64,000 nucleotides of DNA from Kineosporia mesophila (lineage in GTDB: Bacteria > Actinomycetota > Actinomycetes > Actinomycetales > Kineosporiaceae), in the NCBI RefSeq assembly GCF_021129235.1, contig NZ_JAJOMA010000004.1, positions 124,001 through 188,000 of the forward strand, written 5' to 3'. The position numbers and the translations under genes were made by a program. The number at the start of each line of letters is the position of its first letter. The first letter of the stretch is position 1. The notes beneath the pieces are model-generated. The model did not search any database. It saw nothing but the letters and a program-made list of their open reading frames with translations, and had not been told where the DNA came from. Of this stretch, positions 39,923 through 49,318 are shown in pieces.

Positions 39923-40510
39923 ATGATCGGGGGACGATTCAGAGCACAAGGTGTTGCCGTCGGAGTCCTGGCCGGCCTGCTGGCCATAACCGGCTGCACA
40001 GGAGGTAGCAAGGACCCCACCCCTACACTCACAACAACAATTTTACCTTCTTCAACACCCACCCCAAGCGCGACTGCGACACCGCCAGTTGCTCCGAAGG
40101 CGGTGCGGAGTGCGAAGGGGGCGGAGGATTTTGTTCGGTATTTCTGGGATGTACATAATTATGCCTACGAATCGCTGAGCACGGACGAATTTAATTCCAT
40201 CGTCCAGGTCAGCTGCACATTCTGTGCGTCCACACTCACTGACATCCGAGACGCGAAATCTAAAAACTCAACGATCTCTGGATCCACCGTTCAAATTTAC
40301 TTTGTTGCCGCTCCACCAGGAAAGGTGGGTAATCGCCTACTCGTCGCCACCGTGATCTCACAACAAGCTGGAGTTGAAACGCGTCCCGATGGAAGCCAAG
40401 AGACCTACCCTTCTGTCCCCAAGACTCAAAGCTCAGTTGCTCTGCAGTGGACCGCCGACCATGAGTGGCTTGTGCACGACGTGTCTATCGACGAAGCGAG
40501 TTCCTCGTGA
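39923..40510 (+). CDS. DUF6318-like lipoprotein
   Basis: A 195-aa protein with a lipoprotein signal peptide (GVLAGLLAITGC, lipobox Cys at residue 25), a Thr/Pro/Ser linker, and a domain with FVRYFWDVHNYAYESLSTDEF and VSCTFCASTLTDIRD that matches the actinobacterial DUF6318 family. Its function is unknown; it should sit on the outer face of the membrane. Its GC is visibly lower than the backbone. The stop overlaps the next start by 4 nt. Confidence 0.78.
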   Translation: MIGGRFRAQGVAVGVLAGLLAITGCTGGSKDPTPTLTTTILPSSTPTPSATATPPVAPKAVRSAKGAEDFVRYFWDVHNYAYESLSTDEFNSIVQVSCTFCASTLTDIRDAKSKNSTISGSTVQIYFVAAPPGKVGNRLLVATVISQQAGVETRPDGSQETYPSVPKTQSSVALQWTADHEWLVHDVSIDEASSS

Positions 40511-41370
40511 AGCGCCTTTTCGTGGGCACCGTGACGGGCTTAGCCATGCTGTTCCACGGTCATGCCTCCTTTGCCGAGGATGCACCCTCGAACACAGATA
40601 GATCCATAACCTCACGCGCCTCAGCCAGCAATATGGATCTTCGGGGATGGACTGAATCCAACGGCACACAAGATTCAGGCACCACGATCCCTGTCTCCAC
40701 CCGGCCCAAAACCAAACACATGTACCTCCCCGCCTGCGCGGGAAACCTGCCCACCACAAGCGCAATCGTGCTGTGCAACAACGCCAATCTCATGTGCGCC
40801 GGCACACCCGCGCCTCGCGATATCGGGTACTGGGTTTTCAGTGCGCCCGTTGGTTCCAACAACTGGACGGCGACCGGTGCGTACGTCTGCCTGGGGGATG
40901 TTGATCCTGACAAACCTGCGCCCGTGGTACCGGTTCTCACGGGTGAGGATTTTCAGCGGCTGCCGTTGCCGGCTTCGCCGATCGTGATGCAGCCGGCGGA
41001 TGGTCGGACGTTGGTGAATGTTCCGACGAATCTTTACGCCGAAGCTGACACAGTGACGCTTCCGACCACGATTTTGGGGCAGGCGGTTCGGGTTCGGGCT
41101 ACGCCGGAGGAGTTTCGGTGGAGGTACGGGGATGGGGGCGGGCTGACCACCGAGGATGCGGGGGCGCCCTATCCTGAGCTGCGGACTGCGCACGTCTATC
41201 GCTCGTCCGGACGTCAAAAGGTTGGGCTAACTACGGTTTACAGCGGTGAGTATTCCGTCGGGGGTGGGCCCTGGCTGCCCGTGGACGGGGTCGCCACGGT
41301 GAACAGTCCGGCCAGCACGCTGAACGTTGTCTCGGCACAGAACCGCTTGGTGGCGGGGACCTCGTCCTGA
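40507..41370 (+). CDS. Secreted PKD-like domain protein
   Basis: A 287-aa protein with a GTG start and an N-terminal signal peptide (RLFVGTVTGLAMLFHGHASFA). The C-terminal part contains ATPEEFRWRYGDGGG and the later AHVYRSSGRQKVGLTTVYSG, the W-x-x-G-D-G and H-x-Y signatures of PKD domains. Four Cys residues in the middle (YLPACAGNLP, VLCNNANLMCAG) may form disulfides. It is coupled to the DUF6318 lipoprotein, and the pair probably acts together at the cell surface; no function is known. Confidence 0.72.
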   Translation: MKRLFVGTVTGLAMLFHGHASFAEDAPSNTDRSITSRASASNMDLRGWTESNGTQDSGTTIPVSTRPKTKHMYLPACAGNLPTTSAIVLCNNANLMCAGTPAPRDIGYWVFSAPVGSNNWTATGAYVCLGDVDPDKPAPVVPVLTGEDFQRLPLPASPIVMQPADGRTLVNVPTNLYAEADTVTLPTTILGQAVRVRATPEEFRWRYGDGGGLTTEDAGAPYPELRTAHVYRSSGRQKVGLTTVYSGEYSVGGGPWLPVDGVATVNSPASTLNVVSAQNRLVAGTSS

Positions 41371-41378
41371 AAGAAATT

Positions 41379-41410
41379 CGCACCTGCCCCTTGGGGCTGG
41401 GGCAGGTGCG
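41379..41410. terminator. 12-bp hairpin terminator (bidirectional)
   Basis: CGCACCTGCCCC (41379-41390) pairs with GGGGCAGGTGCG (41399-41410), loop TTGGGGCT. It lies between the PKD gene and the end of the ten-gene leftward operon. Confidence 0.85.
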
Positions 41411-41425
41411 ACCGGAGGTTGAGGG

Positions 41426-42184
41426 TCAGTACTCGTCGGGGGTGGCCCGGCGGATGACGATTCTTGTCCACGCGCCGACGTAAACCCGGTCGCCCTCGCG
41501 GAACTCGGTGCGCTGGCCGCCCGGGATGGGGGTGGTGGGCAGCGGGGCTCCGGCGGGGGCGATGTGCGTGCCGTTGGACGACTGCAGGTCTTCGGCGAAC
41601 CAGCGCTGTCCGTCGGTGGTGAGCTGGGCGTGGCGGCGGGAGACGCCGTGGTCGTTGCCGCAGTCCACCTGGGGGTGGATGTTGCGGCTCGTGGACCGGC
41701 GCCCGACCAGAATGCTCTGGTCCCACAGCGGAACCACCTGCGGCATACCGGGTGACGGGCAGGGCTCGTCGCTCTCCTGGGTGGAGTACCAGTCTGGGTC
41801 GACCCACACCTCGGCCACCCAGGTCAGTGGCGTCTGGGAGGCCTGAGTCGCGACGGGCACAGTGGGATCAGGCGGCTGGAGGGCTGCGGGTTCGGCCGCG
41901 GACGGCGCGGGCTCGGGGGTCCCGCCCACCGGTTCGGGCATGACCCCGGTGGTGAAGTCGTACCCACAGACCTCACAGAACAAGTCGTCGGCGGGCACGA
42001 CCGAGTTGCAGTGCGGGCAATCCTTCTCCGGCTGACCGCCACCCGGCTGGGCCGGGGAGATCAGGTCGAGCGGGTTGCTCGGCGGAAGGGGCGGAGGGGT
42101 CGGCGTTGCACCGATCGGCTGACCGCAGACGTCGCAGTAGTCTGTCGATTCGGAGATGTGCCCGTCGGGACAGCGTGAGCTCAT
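41426..42184 (-). CDS. FHA-domain protein with two zinc ribbons
   Basis: A 252-aa protein. Cys5, Cys17 and Cys20 form part of a first ribbon, and Cys56, Cys59, Cys70 and Cys73 a full second one. A Pro-rich linker leads to an FHA domain (about 155-245) with ILVGRRSTSR, GVSRRHAQL and SSNGTHI, the residues that bind phosphothreonine. It is the last gene of the pknG operon and overlaps the VWA gene by 4 nt. By analogy with GarA/OdhI it may be a PknG substrate, but it is larger and lacks an obvious ETTS-type N-terminus. Confidence 0.85.
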   Translation of the reverse strand: MSSRCPDGHISESTDYCDVCGQPIGATPTPPPLPPSNPLDLISPAQPGGGQPEKDCPHCNSVVPADDLFCEVCGYDFTTGVMPEPVGGTPEPAPSAAEPAALQPPDPTVPVATQASQTPLTWVAEVWVDPDWYSTQESDEPCPSPGMPQVVPLWDQSILVGRRSTSRNIHPQVDCGNDHGVSRRHAQLTTDGQRWFAEDLQSSNGTHIAPAGAPLPTTPIPGGQRTEFREGDRVYVGAWTRIVIRRATPDEY

Positions 42185-43464
42185 CGCTTGTTGACCCTTG
42201 TCGTCTTCGTCGAAGCGGTGTCGAGCGCCATCTCGTCCAGCTTGTCGACCGAGCGCTTCAGCCGCACGGTTCCGGTGGCCGGATCGTCGATGTCGACGAC
42301 CTTGCGCAGCTTGCTGGTGGCCTCATCGTTACCGGTCTCGGCGGCGAGCGCGACCGCACGGCCCAGCTTCGTGGTGGCGGTGGCCTCGTCGCCGGCGGCC
42401 TTGGCGGCCAGGCCCTCCTGGATCACGACAGCCAATTCGGCCTGGCCGGTGTAGTGGGCGACGGCGGGGTCGATGCGGGTGGTGAGGGCGTCGTCGCCGG
42501 ACCAGCGGGCCTTCACGAGGCCCTGCGAGACCACCGAGTCCTGTACGAGAAGCTGCACGCGGGCGGCGAGACGTTCCTGGCCGACGGGCTGCGGGGGGAC
42601 GCGCACGGCCACGTGGTAGTCGCGGGACTCGTCGCCCCAGGCGCCGGTCGGGAAGGCCGAGGTCAGCGGGTTCACCTCGACCTTGCGGCTGGTCAGGTCT
42701 TCCACGCTGGGTGAGACCTGGCGCACCCACAGCAGGTGCGAGCCCTGCGGAGCCCAGACACGAAGGGTGGCCTCGGCGACGCCGCGGCCCATGGCCTTCT
42801 GCATCAGCGACTCGAAGTCCGCGGCCATCGCGGCCGGGTTCGCGATCAGGTCGACCGTGCCGAGCAGCGCGGTGGAGACGTGGCGCAGTTCGGCGACGTC
42901 CCAGTCGGCGCCGACGCCACGGCAGTCGCACTGGAACCGGCCGGTGACCGACTCGATGGCGGCCTGGAACTGGTAGGGCTGCTCGCTCTGGTTCTGCCCG
43001 TCGGTGAGCAGGATCGCGTGCCGCTGGGTGGCCTGGGGCACGGTGTCGAAGAGCTGCCCGGCGAGCTTCAGCCAGGAACCCATCGCGGTGCCGCCGTCGG
43101 CCTCGAGCCGGGAGATGGCGTCTTTCGCGGCGGCCCGGGCGCCGGGCTCCATCTGCACCATCGAGACCCGGGCGTTCGGGTACGGGAAGGCGCGGGTGGC
43201 CACGTGCGTGCCCGAGATGACCGCGAACCAGGTGCCGTCCAGGATCTGGTCGACGGCGACGGCCGCGGCCTGGCGGGCGGCGATGATCTTCGCGTCGAGC
43301 ATCGAGCCGGAGGTGTCGACGATGATGATCTCGGCGGCTTCACCACCTTCGCCGCGGCCCGCCTCGCCGGCTCCGGCGCAGGTCACCGAGACAATGGCGT
43401 GTACGTCAGTGGCGCCCTCGGAGATGAACTCGTTCTGGAACACCTCGGCGCTGAAGGACGGCAT
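42181..43464 (-). CDS. VWA-domain protein
   Basis: A 427-aa protein with a von Willebrand A domain. The MIDAS motif D-T-S-G-S begins at Asp50 (IIIVDTSGSMLDAKI), with later ADGGTAMGSWL and LLTDGQN. After the VWA domain come beta-rich and helical regions. There is no signal peptide or transmembrane helix, so it is cytoplasmic. Its position between phosphatase and FHA genes suggests an adaptor in phospho-signalling. Confidence 0.85.
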   Translation of the reverse strand: MPSFSAEVFQNEFISEGATDVHAIVSVTCAGAGEAGRGEGGEAAEIIIVDTSGSMLDAKIIAARQAAAVAVDQILDGTWFAVISGTHVATRAFPYPNARVSMVQMEPGARAAAKDAISRLEADGGTAMGSWLKLAGQLFDTVPQATQRHAILLTDGQNQSEQPYQFQAAIESVTGRFQCDCRGVGADWDVAELRHVSTALLGTVDLIANPAAMAADFESLMQKAMGRGVAEATLRVWAPQGSHLLWVRQVSPSVEDLTSRKVEVNPLTSAFPTGAWGDESRDYHVAVRVPPQPVGQERLAARVQLLVQDSVVSQGLVKARWSGDDALTTRIDPAVAHYTGQAELAVVIQEGLAAKAAGDEATATTKLGRAVALAAETGNDEATSKLRKVVDIDDPATGTVRLKRSVDKLDEMALDTASTKTTRVNKR

Positions 43465-43525
43465 CTGGCTCTCCGATCGTTCGTGGGCCACCGTGAGGCG
43501 TGGCCCGTGTGTTTCCGGGGGCAGG

Positions 43526-44788
43526 TCAGGCGTGCGGGTTTCCGGGGCCGGTGGGGGCCGAATCAAGGACGCCGTTGAGCCCGCTCGACGTTGCTTGCGT
43601 CGGGGTGGTGGTTTCGTCGGATGTGATCCCGTTGCCGCGCTGCGGTGGGATCGGCGCGATCCGGGCCAGGGCCACCGTGATGTTGTCCATCCCGCCCTGC
43701 GCGTTGGCCCAGTCGATGAGCCTGCTCGCGAGATGTGAGGGATCGCCCTGCGCCTCGTTCGCGAGACCCCGCACCAGCGTGGCCAGGTCGGAGGCCGGGG
43801 AGCAGTAGTTCCACAGGCCGTCGGAGCAGACCAGCAGCCAGCCCGGTCGGTCGGGTACGCGGGAGTCGCGGGTGGGCACGGTGTCGGGGCTGTCCGGTCC
43901 GAGCCAGCGGGTGATCGCGTGGGCCCGGGGCCCGTTCTCGGCCTCCTCGCGCGGCACCCCGGCGAGGATCTGCTCGGTGGCCCACGAGTCGTCCCGTGAC
44001 ATCTGTTCGGGCTCGCCGAAGTCGGGGATCCAGTAGATGCGGCTGTCGCCGACCCAGCCGACGACGATCACCCCGTTGTCGACGACGGCCGCGGCGAACG
44101 TGCACGACGGCGGGCTGTCCTGGCGTTCGCCCGGGCGTCCGCTGGGGTGACGGCCGGCCTCGACCGCCTGCTTGTTCGCCTCGTCACCGGCCAGGGCCAG
44201 GCGCTCGTTCCAGGCCGAGATGCGGCCGGCCACCGAGGCGACGTCCGGCCGGGGCCGGTCGAGCACCTCGCGGGCGGCCCGGGCGGCGCCGAGGCTGGCG
44301 ATGTCCGAGTCGAAGGACGACGAAACTCCGTCGCAGACAACGAGAATGGCGCGGGATCCGGGTTCCGGGCGGGCCGAGACGGCCATCCCGTCCTCGTTGC
44401 GGTGGTGCCGTACACCTCGGTCGGAGACGGCCGCGACCCAGGCGGCCGGGCGCTCCTCCCAGTGGTCGCGGATCTTCACCGCGGGCGAACCGCAGTTCTC
44501 GCAGTAGCCGTCCTGGAAGGTGGTGCCCCGGCAGGTGCGACAGACCGGGCTCAGCGACTCCAGGTCGACCGGGGTGGTCGGCAGGGCGGCAGCCGGGTGG
44601 GACAGGCCCCCGGGCCGCTTGGAGGAGTCGGCCGGCACGGGTGTGATGCCGTCGGGCAGATCCTGACCACAGCCTTCGCAGAACAGGTCACCGGGCTCGG
44701 CGTCCTCCCCGCAGTTGGGGCAGACAATGCGCTGCCCCGCTGTCGGTCCCGGCGCCGGGTGCACGTCGGACGGAGGATTCTCGTTCAC
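43526..44788 (-). CDS. PP2C-type Ser/Thr phosphatase with double zinc ribbon
   Basis: A 420-aa protein. Ribbons use Cys23/26/37/40 and Cys83/86/96/99. The PP2C domain starts at about residue 117 with RNEDG, VVCDGVSSSFDSD, GWVGDSRIYW, VCSDGLWNY and GGMDNITVALA, so all the metal-binding Asp residues are present. It probably reverses phosphorylation by the PknG-type kinase encoded 55 nt upstream. It is soluble, unlike PstP-type phosphatases that carry a transmembrane helix. Confidence 0.9.
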   Translation of the reverse strand: MNENPPSDVHPAPGPTAGQRIVCPNCGEDAEPGDLFCEGCGQDLPDGITPVPADSSKRPGGLSHPAAALPTTPVDLESLSPVCRTCRGTTFQDGYCENCGSPAVKIRDHWEERPAAWVAAVSDRGVRHHRNEDGMAVSARPEPGSRAILVVCDGVSSSFDSDIASLGAARAAREVLDRPRPDVASVAGRISAWNERLALAGDEANKQAVEAGRHPSGRPGERQDSPPSCTFAAAVVDNGVIVVGWVGDSRIYWIPDFGEPEQMSRDDSWATEQILAGVPREEAENGPRAHAITRWLGPDSPDTVPTRDSRVPDRPGWLLVCSDGLWNYCSPASDLATLVRGLANEAQGDPSHLASRLIDWANAQGGMDNITVALARIAPIPPQRGNGITSDETTTPTQATSSGLNGVLDSAPTGPGNPHA

Positions 44789-44843
44789 ATCAACCTCTTG
44801 GCGTTTCGGTCAGGCAGTCGGTTCGGCAGTCGGTTCGGAATGC

Positions 44844-47102
44844 TCACCGCCAGGTCCAGCGGCGCACTCTGTTCGCCTCGTCGACGAGCCGGACCCGCTC
44901 GTCACGTTTCTCGGTGAGCCCCGCCAGTTCGCGGTAGGCCCCTTCCAGACTGTCTTGCAACTGTGGCGTCTGCGCGGGCACACCGCCCAGCCGGACATCG
45001 GACCGTTCTCCGGTCTGCTGCACATCGGTCAGGGCCGCGGCCAGCACGTCGACCCGCAGCTGGGCGCGGTCGCGCGGGTCGAGCCGCACGGCCGCGACAC
45101 TGTCCAGCGCGGCCGACAGGGCGTCCAGCCCGGCGCCGGAACCCACCAGCAGGGCGGCCTTCTGGCGGCGGGCGCTGACGAAGCTGCGGCTCGTGGTCGG
45201 CACCATGTCCAGCGCCGCGATCGCCGCCTCCAGCTCGCCCTGCCCCTGCGAGTGCCGCTGCGAACGGATCCGGGCCAGGCCGAACGCGGCCGGGGCGGTG
45301 AAGTTGGCGTCGGTACGCAGGCAGGTCAGGTACAGGCTCTCGGCGATGTCCGGCTGGCCGCCCTCCTCGCAGGCCACGGCGAGCGCGAGCTTGGGCGCGA
45401 GCTCACCGGGCGCCTGGCCGTAGACCGCGTTGAAGGCGGCCTGGGCCGCCGTCGCGTCTCCCCGGGCCAGGGCCCCGAGCCCGGCGAGCCAGATGGCCCG
45501 CCATTCCCAGGGGTCTTCGTTGAGAATCTCGCCGACCACGCGGTCCGTGGTGTCCAGGTCGCCGGCCTCGACCGCGGTGTAGGCGGTGGCCAGGCGCACC
45601 TCGACCGAGGGGTTCAGCGCGTTGAGCAGCAGGTCGAGCTTGGCCAGGGGGTCGTCGACGCTGATCGAGGCCAGCCAGGCGGCCTGCGGGTCGGTGTCGT
45701 CCACGCGCAGGCGCGGCAGGTTGTCCCACTGCAGCCGGTCGCCCTCGACCACCGGCGGCTCGAACAGCAGCGAGGCGGTGGAGTGCGAGGCGGGCCGTTC
45801 GCCGTGGCGGTCGGCAGCCACCACCTCGCGCAGCACACCGAGCAGCTGGGTGCGCAGCTCGTCGGCGGTGGCGAAGCGGTCGCCCGGGTTGGGGGCGCAG
45901 CACTTGGCCAGCAGCCGGTACAGCGAGTCGTACCGCTGGAACAGCAGGGTGTCGGCCACGCTGGGCAGGCTGGTGGCGTAGGTGCTGGTGTTGCCGCGGA
46001 ACTCTATGGCCAGCGAGAGCAGGCTGCGGCCGAGGGTGTAGAGGTCGCTGGCGACGGACGGGCCGACGTCGGGCACCTCGGGGGCCTGGTAGCCCACGGT
46101 GCCGTAGATGGCCGAGTCCAGGTCGTCGATGCGGCGCACGCCACCGAGGTCGATCAGCTTGATCGAGTCGCCGGCCTGGACGATGTTGTCAGGCTTGAAG
46201 TCGCAGTAGATCAGCCCGGTGTCGTGCAGGTACTGGAAGGCGGGCAGCACCTCGAGGATGTAGGCGATCGCCTGGTCCACCGGGAACGGCGAGTAGGCCC
46301 CGCCGGAGGCACGCATCCGTTCTTTCAGAATGTCTTTCAGCGACTGGCCGGCGACGTACTCCATGACGATGTAGCCGGCCTCGTCGTGCGTGACGAAGTT
46401 GTAGATCTCGACGATCAGCGGGTGCTCGACCTGGGCGAGGAACCGCTGCTCGGCGATGGCCGCGGCCAGGGCGTCGGGGTCGCCGGAGTTCAGCAGGCCC
46501 TTGAGCACCACCCAGCGGTCGGAGACGTTCTTGTCCTTGGCCAGGTAGATCCAGCCCAGGCCGCCGTGCGCGATCGCGCCGACCACCTCGTACTGCCGGG
46601 CGACCAGGTCACCCTTCTTCAGCTTGGGCGTGAACGAGAACGGCGAGCGGCAGTTCGGGCAGAAACCCTCCGGCCGGCCTTCCCGTCCCTGGCGTGAACG
46701 GCCCACCGGGTTACCGCAGTTCGGGCAGAACCGGCGGTTCTCCGGGACCTGCGGGTTGTCCTGCACCGCGGCCAGCGGGTTGGGCACGGGGGCCGGCGGC
46801 ACGGTGGTGATGCCCGCGCCGAGCCGGGCCGCGCGGGTACGGGACGACGTGGAACCCAGCCGGCGGGTGTTGTTCGTGCCTCCCGTCGCCCGGGCCGAGC
46901 CGAGCGGCGCACTGGCCAGGCGGTTGGACGACGACGCGGCGGTGCGTGTCGACATCGCGTGGCCGGCGTCGGGGTCGGGAAGAGCACCCTGCGCCGGGGT
47001 CGGCGCACCGATCGAGGCCGGGGCACCGCAGATGTTGCAGTACCCGTCCTCGATCGTGCCCGTACAGCCGGGCTGCATGCAGGAGAGCGGAGTCGAGGTC
47101 AT
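44844..47102 (-). CDS. pknG: PknG-type Ser/Thr protein kinase
   Basis: A 752-aa protein. A first Cys set (Cys8, 13, 22, 25) and a rubredoxin-like set (Cys126, 129, 148, 151) precede the kinase domain (about 168-430), with the ATP-binding Lys201 (VVLKGLL), the catalytic loop IYCDFKPDNIV and the DLG variant of the DFG motif in LIDLGGV. C-terminal TPRs follow. This is the PknG architecture of mycobacteria and corynebacteria, where it phosphorylates FHA regulators of 2-oxoglutarate metabolism. The neighbouring glnH and glnX genes match the mycobacterial operon. Confidence 0.92.
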   Translation of the reverse strand: MTSTPLSCMQPGCTGTIEDGYCNICGAPASIGAPTPAQGALPDPDAGHAMSTRTAASSSNRLASAPLGSARATGGTNNTRRLGSTSSRTRAARLGAGITTVPPAPVPNPLAAVQDNPQVPENRRFCPNCGNPVGRSRQGREGRPEGFCPNCRSPFSFTPKLKKGDLVARQYEVVGAIAHGGLGWIYLAKDKNVSDRWVVLKGLLNSGDPDALAAAIAEQRFLAQVEHPLIVEIYNFVTHDEAGYIVMEYVAGQSLKDILKERMRASGGAYSPFPVDQAIAYILEVLPAFQYLHDTGLIYCDFKPDNIVQAGDSIKLIDLGGVRRIDDLDSAIYGTVGYQAPEVPDVGPSVASDLYTLGRSLLSLAIEFRGNTSTYATSLPSVADTLLFQRYDSLYRLLAKCCAPNPGDRFATADELRTQLLGVLREVVAADRHGERPASHSTASLLFEPPVVEGDRLQWDNLPRLRVDDTDPQAAWLASISVDDPLAKLDLLLNALNPSVEVRLATAYTAVEAGDLDTTDRVVGEILNEDPWEWRAIWLAGLGALARGDATAAQAAFNAVYGQAPGELAPKLALAVACEEGGQPDIAESLYLTCLRTDANFTAPAAFGLARIRSQRHSQGQGELEAAIAALDMVPTTSRSFVSARRQKAALLVGSGAGLDALSAALDSVAAVRLDPRDRAQLRVDVLAAALTDVQQTGERSDVRLGGVPAQTPQLQDSLEGAYRELAGLTEKRDERVRLVDEANRVRRWTWR

Positions 47103-47103
47103 G

Positions 47104-48231
47104 TCAGATTCCTCCCCCGGGGACCGGGACGATCAGGCGCTGGTAGTTCTCCACCAGGTTGCGGGCGTCCAGGATGTGGCAGGGCACGGCCGACAGCGCT
47201 GTCTCGGCCTGCTCCCTGACGAGTGCGACGAGCGGGTCTTTCGCGCGGCCGTTGGCCTGAGCCTTGGACGCGAAGGCACGCAGCAGCCCGAGCAGGACGC
47301 CGGGTTCGCCGAGGGCCGAGGTGTAGGTGTCACGCACCTGCGTCATCGCGGTGCCGACCAGGTCGAGGCGACCACGGAAGGTGTCGAGCGCCTCCCGGGT
47401 CTGCGGCACCTTGCCGAGCCGGGACACGTCGGGCACAGCCAGTTTCGGCGCCGGCACCACGGCGGCGCGGGTGCGCTCGACGAGCTTGTCCAGCTGGTCG
47501 GCCTCGGCCTCCAGCTCCCGGCGGCGTTCCAGTGCGGCGCGGTAGTCCCGGCCCAGACCACGATGGGCGGCCGCCGCCATGATCAGGTCACGTTCGGCCC
47601 GCGCTGCTGCCGCCTCGATCGCCGCGAACGGTCCGCTGACGTCGGACCCACGCCGGGCCCGGGCCGCCAGTTCGTCCAGCCGCCGGGTGAGTTCGTCGAG
47701 ATCGGGCAGCGACAGGGGCCGGGCGGCGTGCCCCCCAGCCAGTTGATCGCGGCAACGTTCCAGGGTGGCACGGGTGGCCTGGATGCGGGCGGCGACGTCG
47801 GCGGCCATCGGGTCGAACGACAGCCGCGCCCGCAGGGCTGCGGTCAGGGCGTCGGACAACCGGCAGGCCTCGGCCAGGGACAGGCCGATGGAGCCCGTCA
47901 GGTTGCCCGAGGCGGTACCGGTCCCCCAGATCACCCGGGACATCTCCTCCCGCTGCTGCGGGCCGACCCGTCCGGAGTCCCAGATCTTCGTCAGCTGGGT
48001 CCACCGGTCACTCACCGACTGCCACATGGTCATGGCCAGGGACAGGTCGCCGACGTAGCTGTCGGCCTCGTCCGAGCGGAGCGCCGCGGCGTCGATCTGG
48101 TCGAGCTCGCGCTTGCGGGCGGCCCGCCAGTCGTCGAGCGCGCCCAGATAGGTGCGCAGCTCGTCCACCCCGATCGCCTGTCCCAGCTGACCGGGGGCGA
48201 CGGGGGCAGTGGCGTGCGCTACTGACGTCAT
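47104..48231 (-). CDS. Coiled-coil-rich hypothetical protein of the pknG operon
   Basis: A protein of about 375 aa, almost entirely helical, with heptad-like segments (ALERRRELEAEADQLDKLVERT, AAIEAAAARAERDLIMAAAAH). No catalytic motif is seen. The stop lies 1 nt before the pknG ATG, so the two are tightly coupled, and it may be a scaffold for the kinase. The mycobacterial pknG-glnH-glnX operon has no such gene between glnH and pknG. The start is ATG 48231 or GTG 48258; neither has a clear ribosome site. Confidence 0.65.
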   Translation of the reverse strand: MTSVAHATAPVAPGQLGQAIGVDELRTYLGALDDWRAARKRELDQIDAAALRSDEADSYVGDLSLAMTMWQSVSDRWTQLTKIWDSGRVGPQQREEMSRVIWGTGTASGNLTGSIGLSLAEACRLSDALTAALRARLSFDPMAADVAARIQATRATLERCRDQLAGGHAARPLSLPDLDELTRRLDELAARARRGSDVSGPFAAIEAAAARAERDLIMAAAAHRGLGRDYRAALERRRELEAEADQLDKLVERTRAAVVPAPKLAVPDVSRLGKVPQTREALDTFRGRLDLVGTAMTQVRDTYTSALGEPGVLLGLLRAFASKAQANGRAKDPLVALVREQAETALSAVPCHILDARNLVENYQRLIVPVPGGGI

Positions 48232-48289
48232 CGTCGGCAATTCGACCACGACACCCACCGCTGCCGCTGGCCCAGGGGTGAACGGGACA

Positions 48290-49318
48290 TCAGCCCCGGG
48301 CCTCCTTGAGCTCGGCCGCGGTACGCCCGTAGACCGCCGGAGGCACGTCGGGCTGGGTGCCGCTGCCGCTCATCCACTTCGTGTAGAGCCGGTCGAGGGT
48401 GCCGTCACGCCGCATGTCTTCCAGCACCACGTTGACGAACTGGGTGAGGTCGGCGGCGTCGGATGCGGTGCCGAGACCGTAGGGCACCACGTTGAGCGGT
48501 TCACCGGCCATCACCTTGGCGTACGGGTCCTGCTTGGCGAACCCGGCGAGCACCGTGTCGTCGCTGGTGATCGCCGTGGCCTCGCCCTCCTGGAACTTCA
48601 CCAGGCACTCACCCACATCGCTCACCACCACCGTGGACTTCACCAGGTCCTTGATGTTCTCGAGGCTGGTGGAACCCTCGGTGGTGCAGACCGTGGCGTC
48701 GCCCAGGTCCTTGACGTTCTGGGCGTCCGAGTCGCTGCGCACCAGCAGTTTCTGGCCGGCCCGGTAGTACTCGGTGGAGAAGTTGATGTAGTTCTTCAGG
48801 TTGTCGTCGGTGCCGAACCAGCGGGCGCAGTTCATCGTCATCGTGTCCGCGACCAGGTCCACCTCGCCGTCCTGCAGCTTGGGCAGACGCTGGGCGAAGT
48901 TGATGACCTTGTACTCGACGTCGCGGTTCGGGTCGAGCCCGAGCTCCTGCGCCACCCGCTTGACCACGTCGATGTCGAACCCGGCGAGCTTGCTGGTGAA
49001 CGGGTCACGCGAACCCCAGAGCGTGACGTCGCCGGCGACCCCCGCGATCAGCTTTCCGCGGCTCTTGATCTCGGCCATGGTGGAGTCGCTCGGCCAGGAG
49101 CTCGCGGACGTGGTGATACGGCCCGGATCGATGGACGCCACGGCGGACTTCCCGTCCTGGTCGCACGTGGGAATGCTGTCATCGGCGGCCAGGGCGGCGG
49201 CCGGGCGGGCCTGTGACACCGGCTGCGTCGACGTGGCGGCGGTTCCGCAGCCGGCCAGCAGCGCGGCGGCACCCACTACCGCCAGGAGGCGAGGTCGCTT
49301 CATGGTCATCACCCTCAC
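48290..49318 (-). CDS. glnH: GlnH-like amino-acid-binding lipoprotein
   Basis: A 342-aa type 3 solute-binding protein. The signal ends in LLAGC (lipobox), then MAEIKSRGKLIAGVAGD, FDIDVVKRVAQELG and FAQRLPKLQDGEVDLVADTMT are typical of the polar amino-acid-binding family. In mycobacteria GlnH binds aspartate or glutamate and signals through GlnX to PknG. There is no ABC permease gene nearby, which supports sensing instead of uptake. GTG overlaps the glnX stop by 4 nt. Confidence 0.88.
   Translation of the reverse strand: MRVMTMKRPRLLAVVGAAALLAGCGTAATSTQPVSQARPAAALAADDSIPTCDQDGKSAVASIDPGRITTSASSWPSDSTMAEIKSRGKLIAGVAGDVTLWGSRDPFTSKLAGFDIDVVKRVAQELGLDPNRDVEYKVINFAQRLPKLQDGEVDLVADTMTMNCARWFGTDDNLKNYINFSTEYYRAGQKLLVRSDSDAQNVKDLGDATVCTTEGSTSLENIKDLVKSTVVVSDVGECLVKFQEGEATAITSDDTVLAGFAKQDPYAKVMAGEPLNVVPYGLGTASDAADLTQFVNVVLEDMRRDGTLDRLYTKWMSGSGTQPDVPPAVYGRTAAELKEARG

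Noticed and set aside
44715-48225. Long open frames antisense to pknG and the coiled-coil gene
   Set aside because: They arise from third-position GC bias; the minus-strand genes have kinase and rubredoxin motifs and coupled starts.
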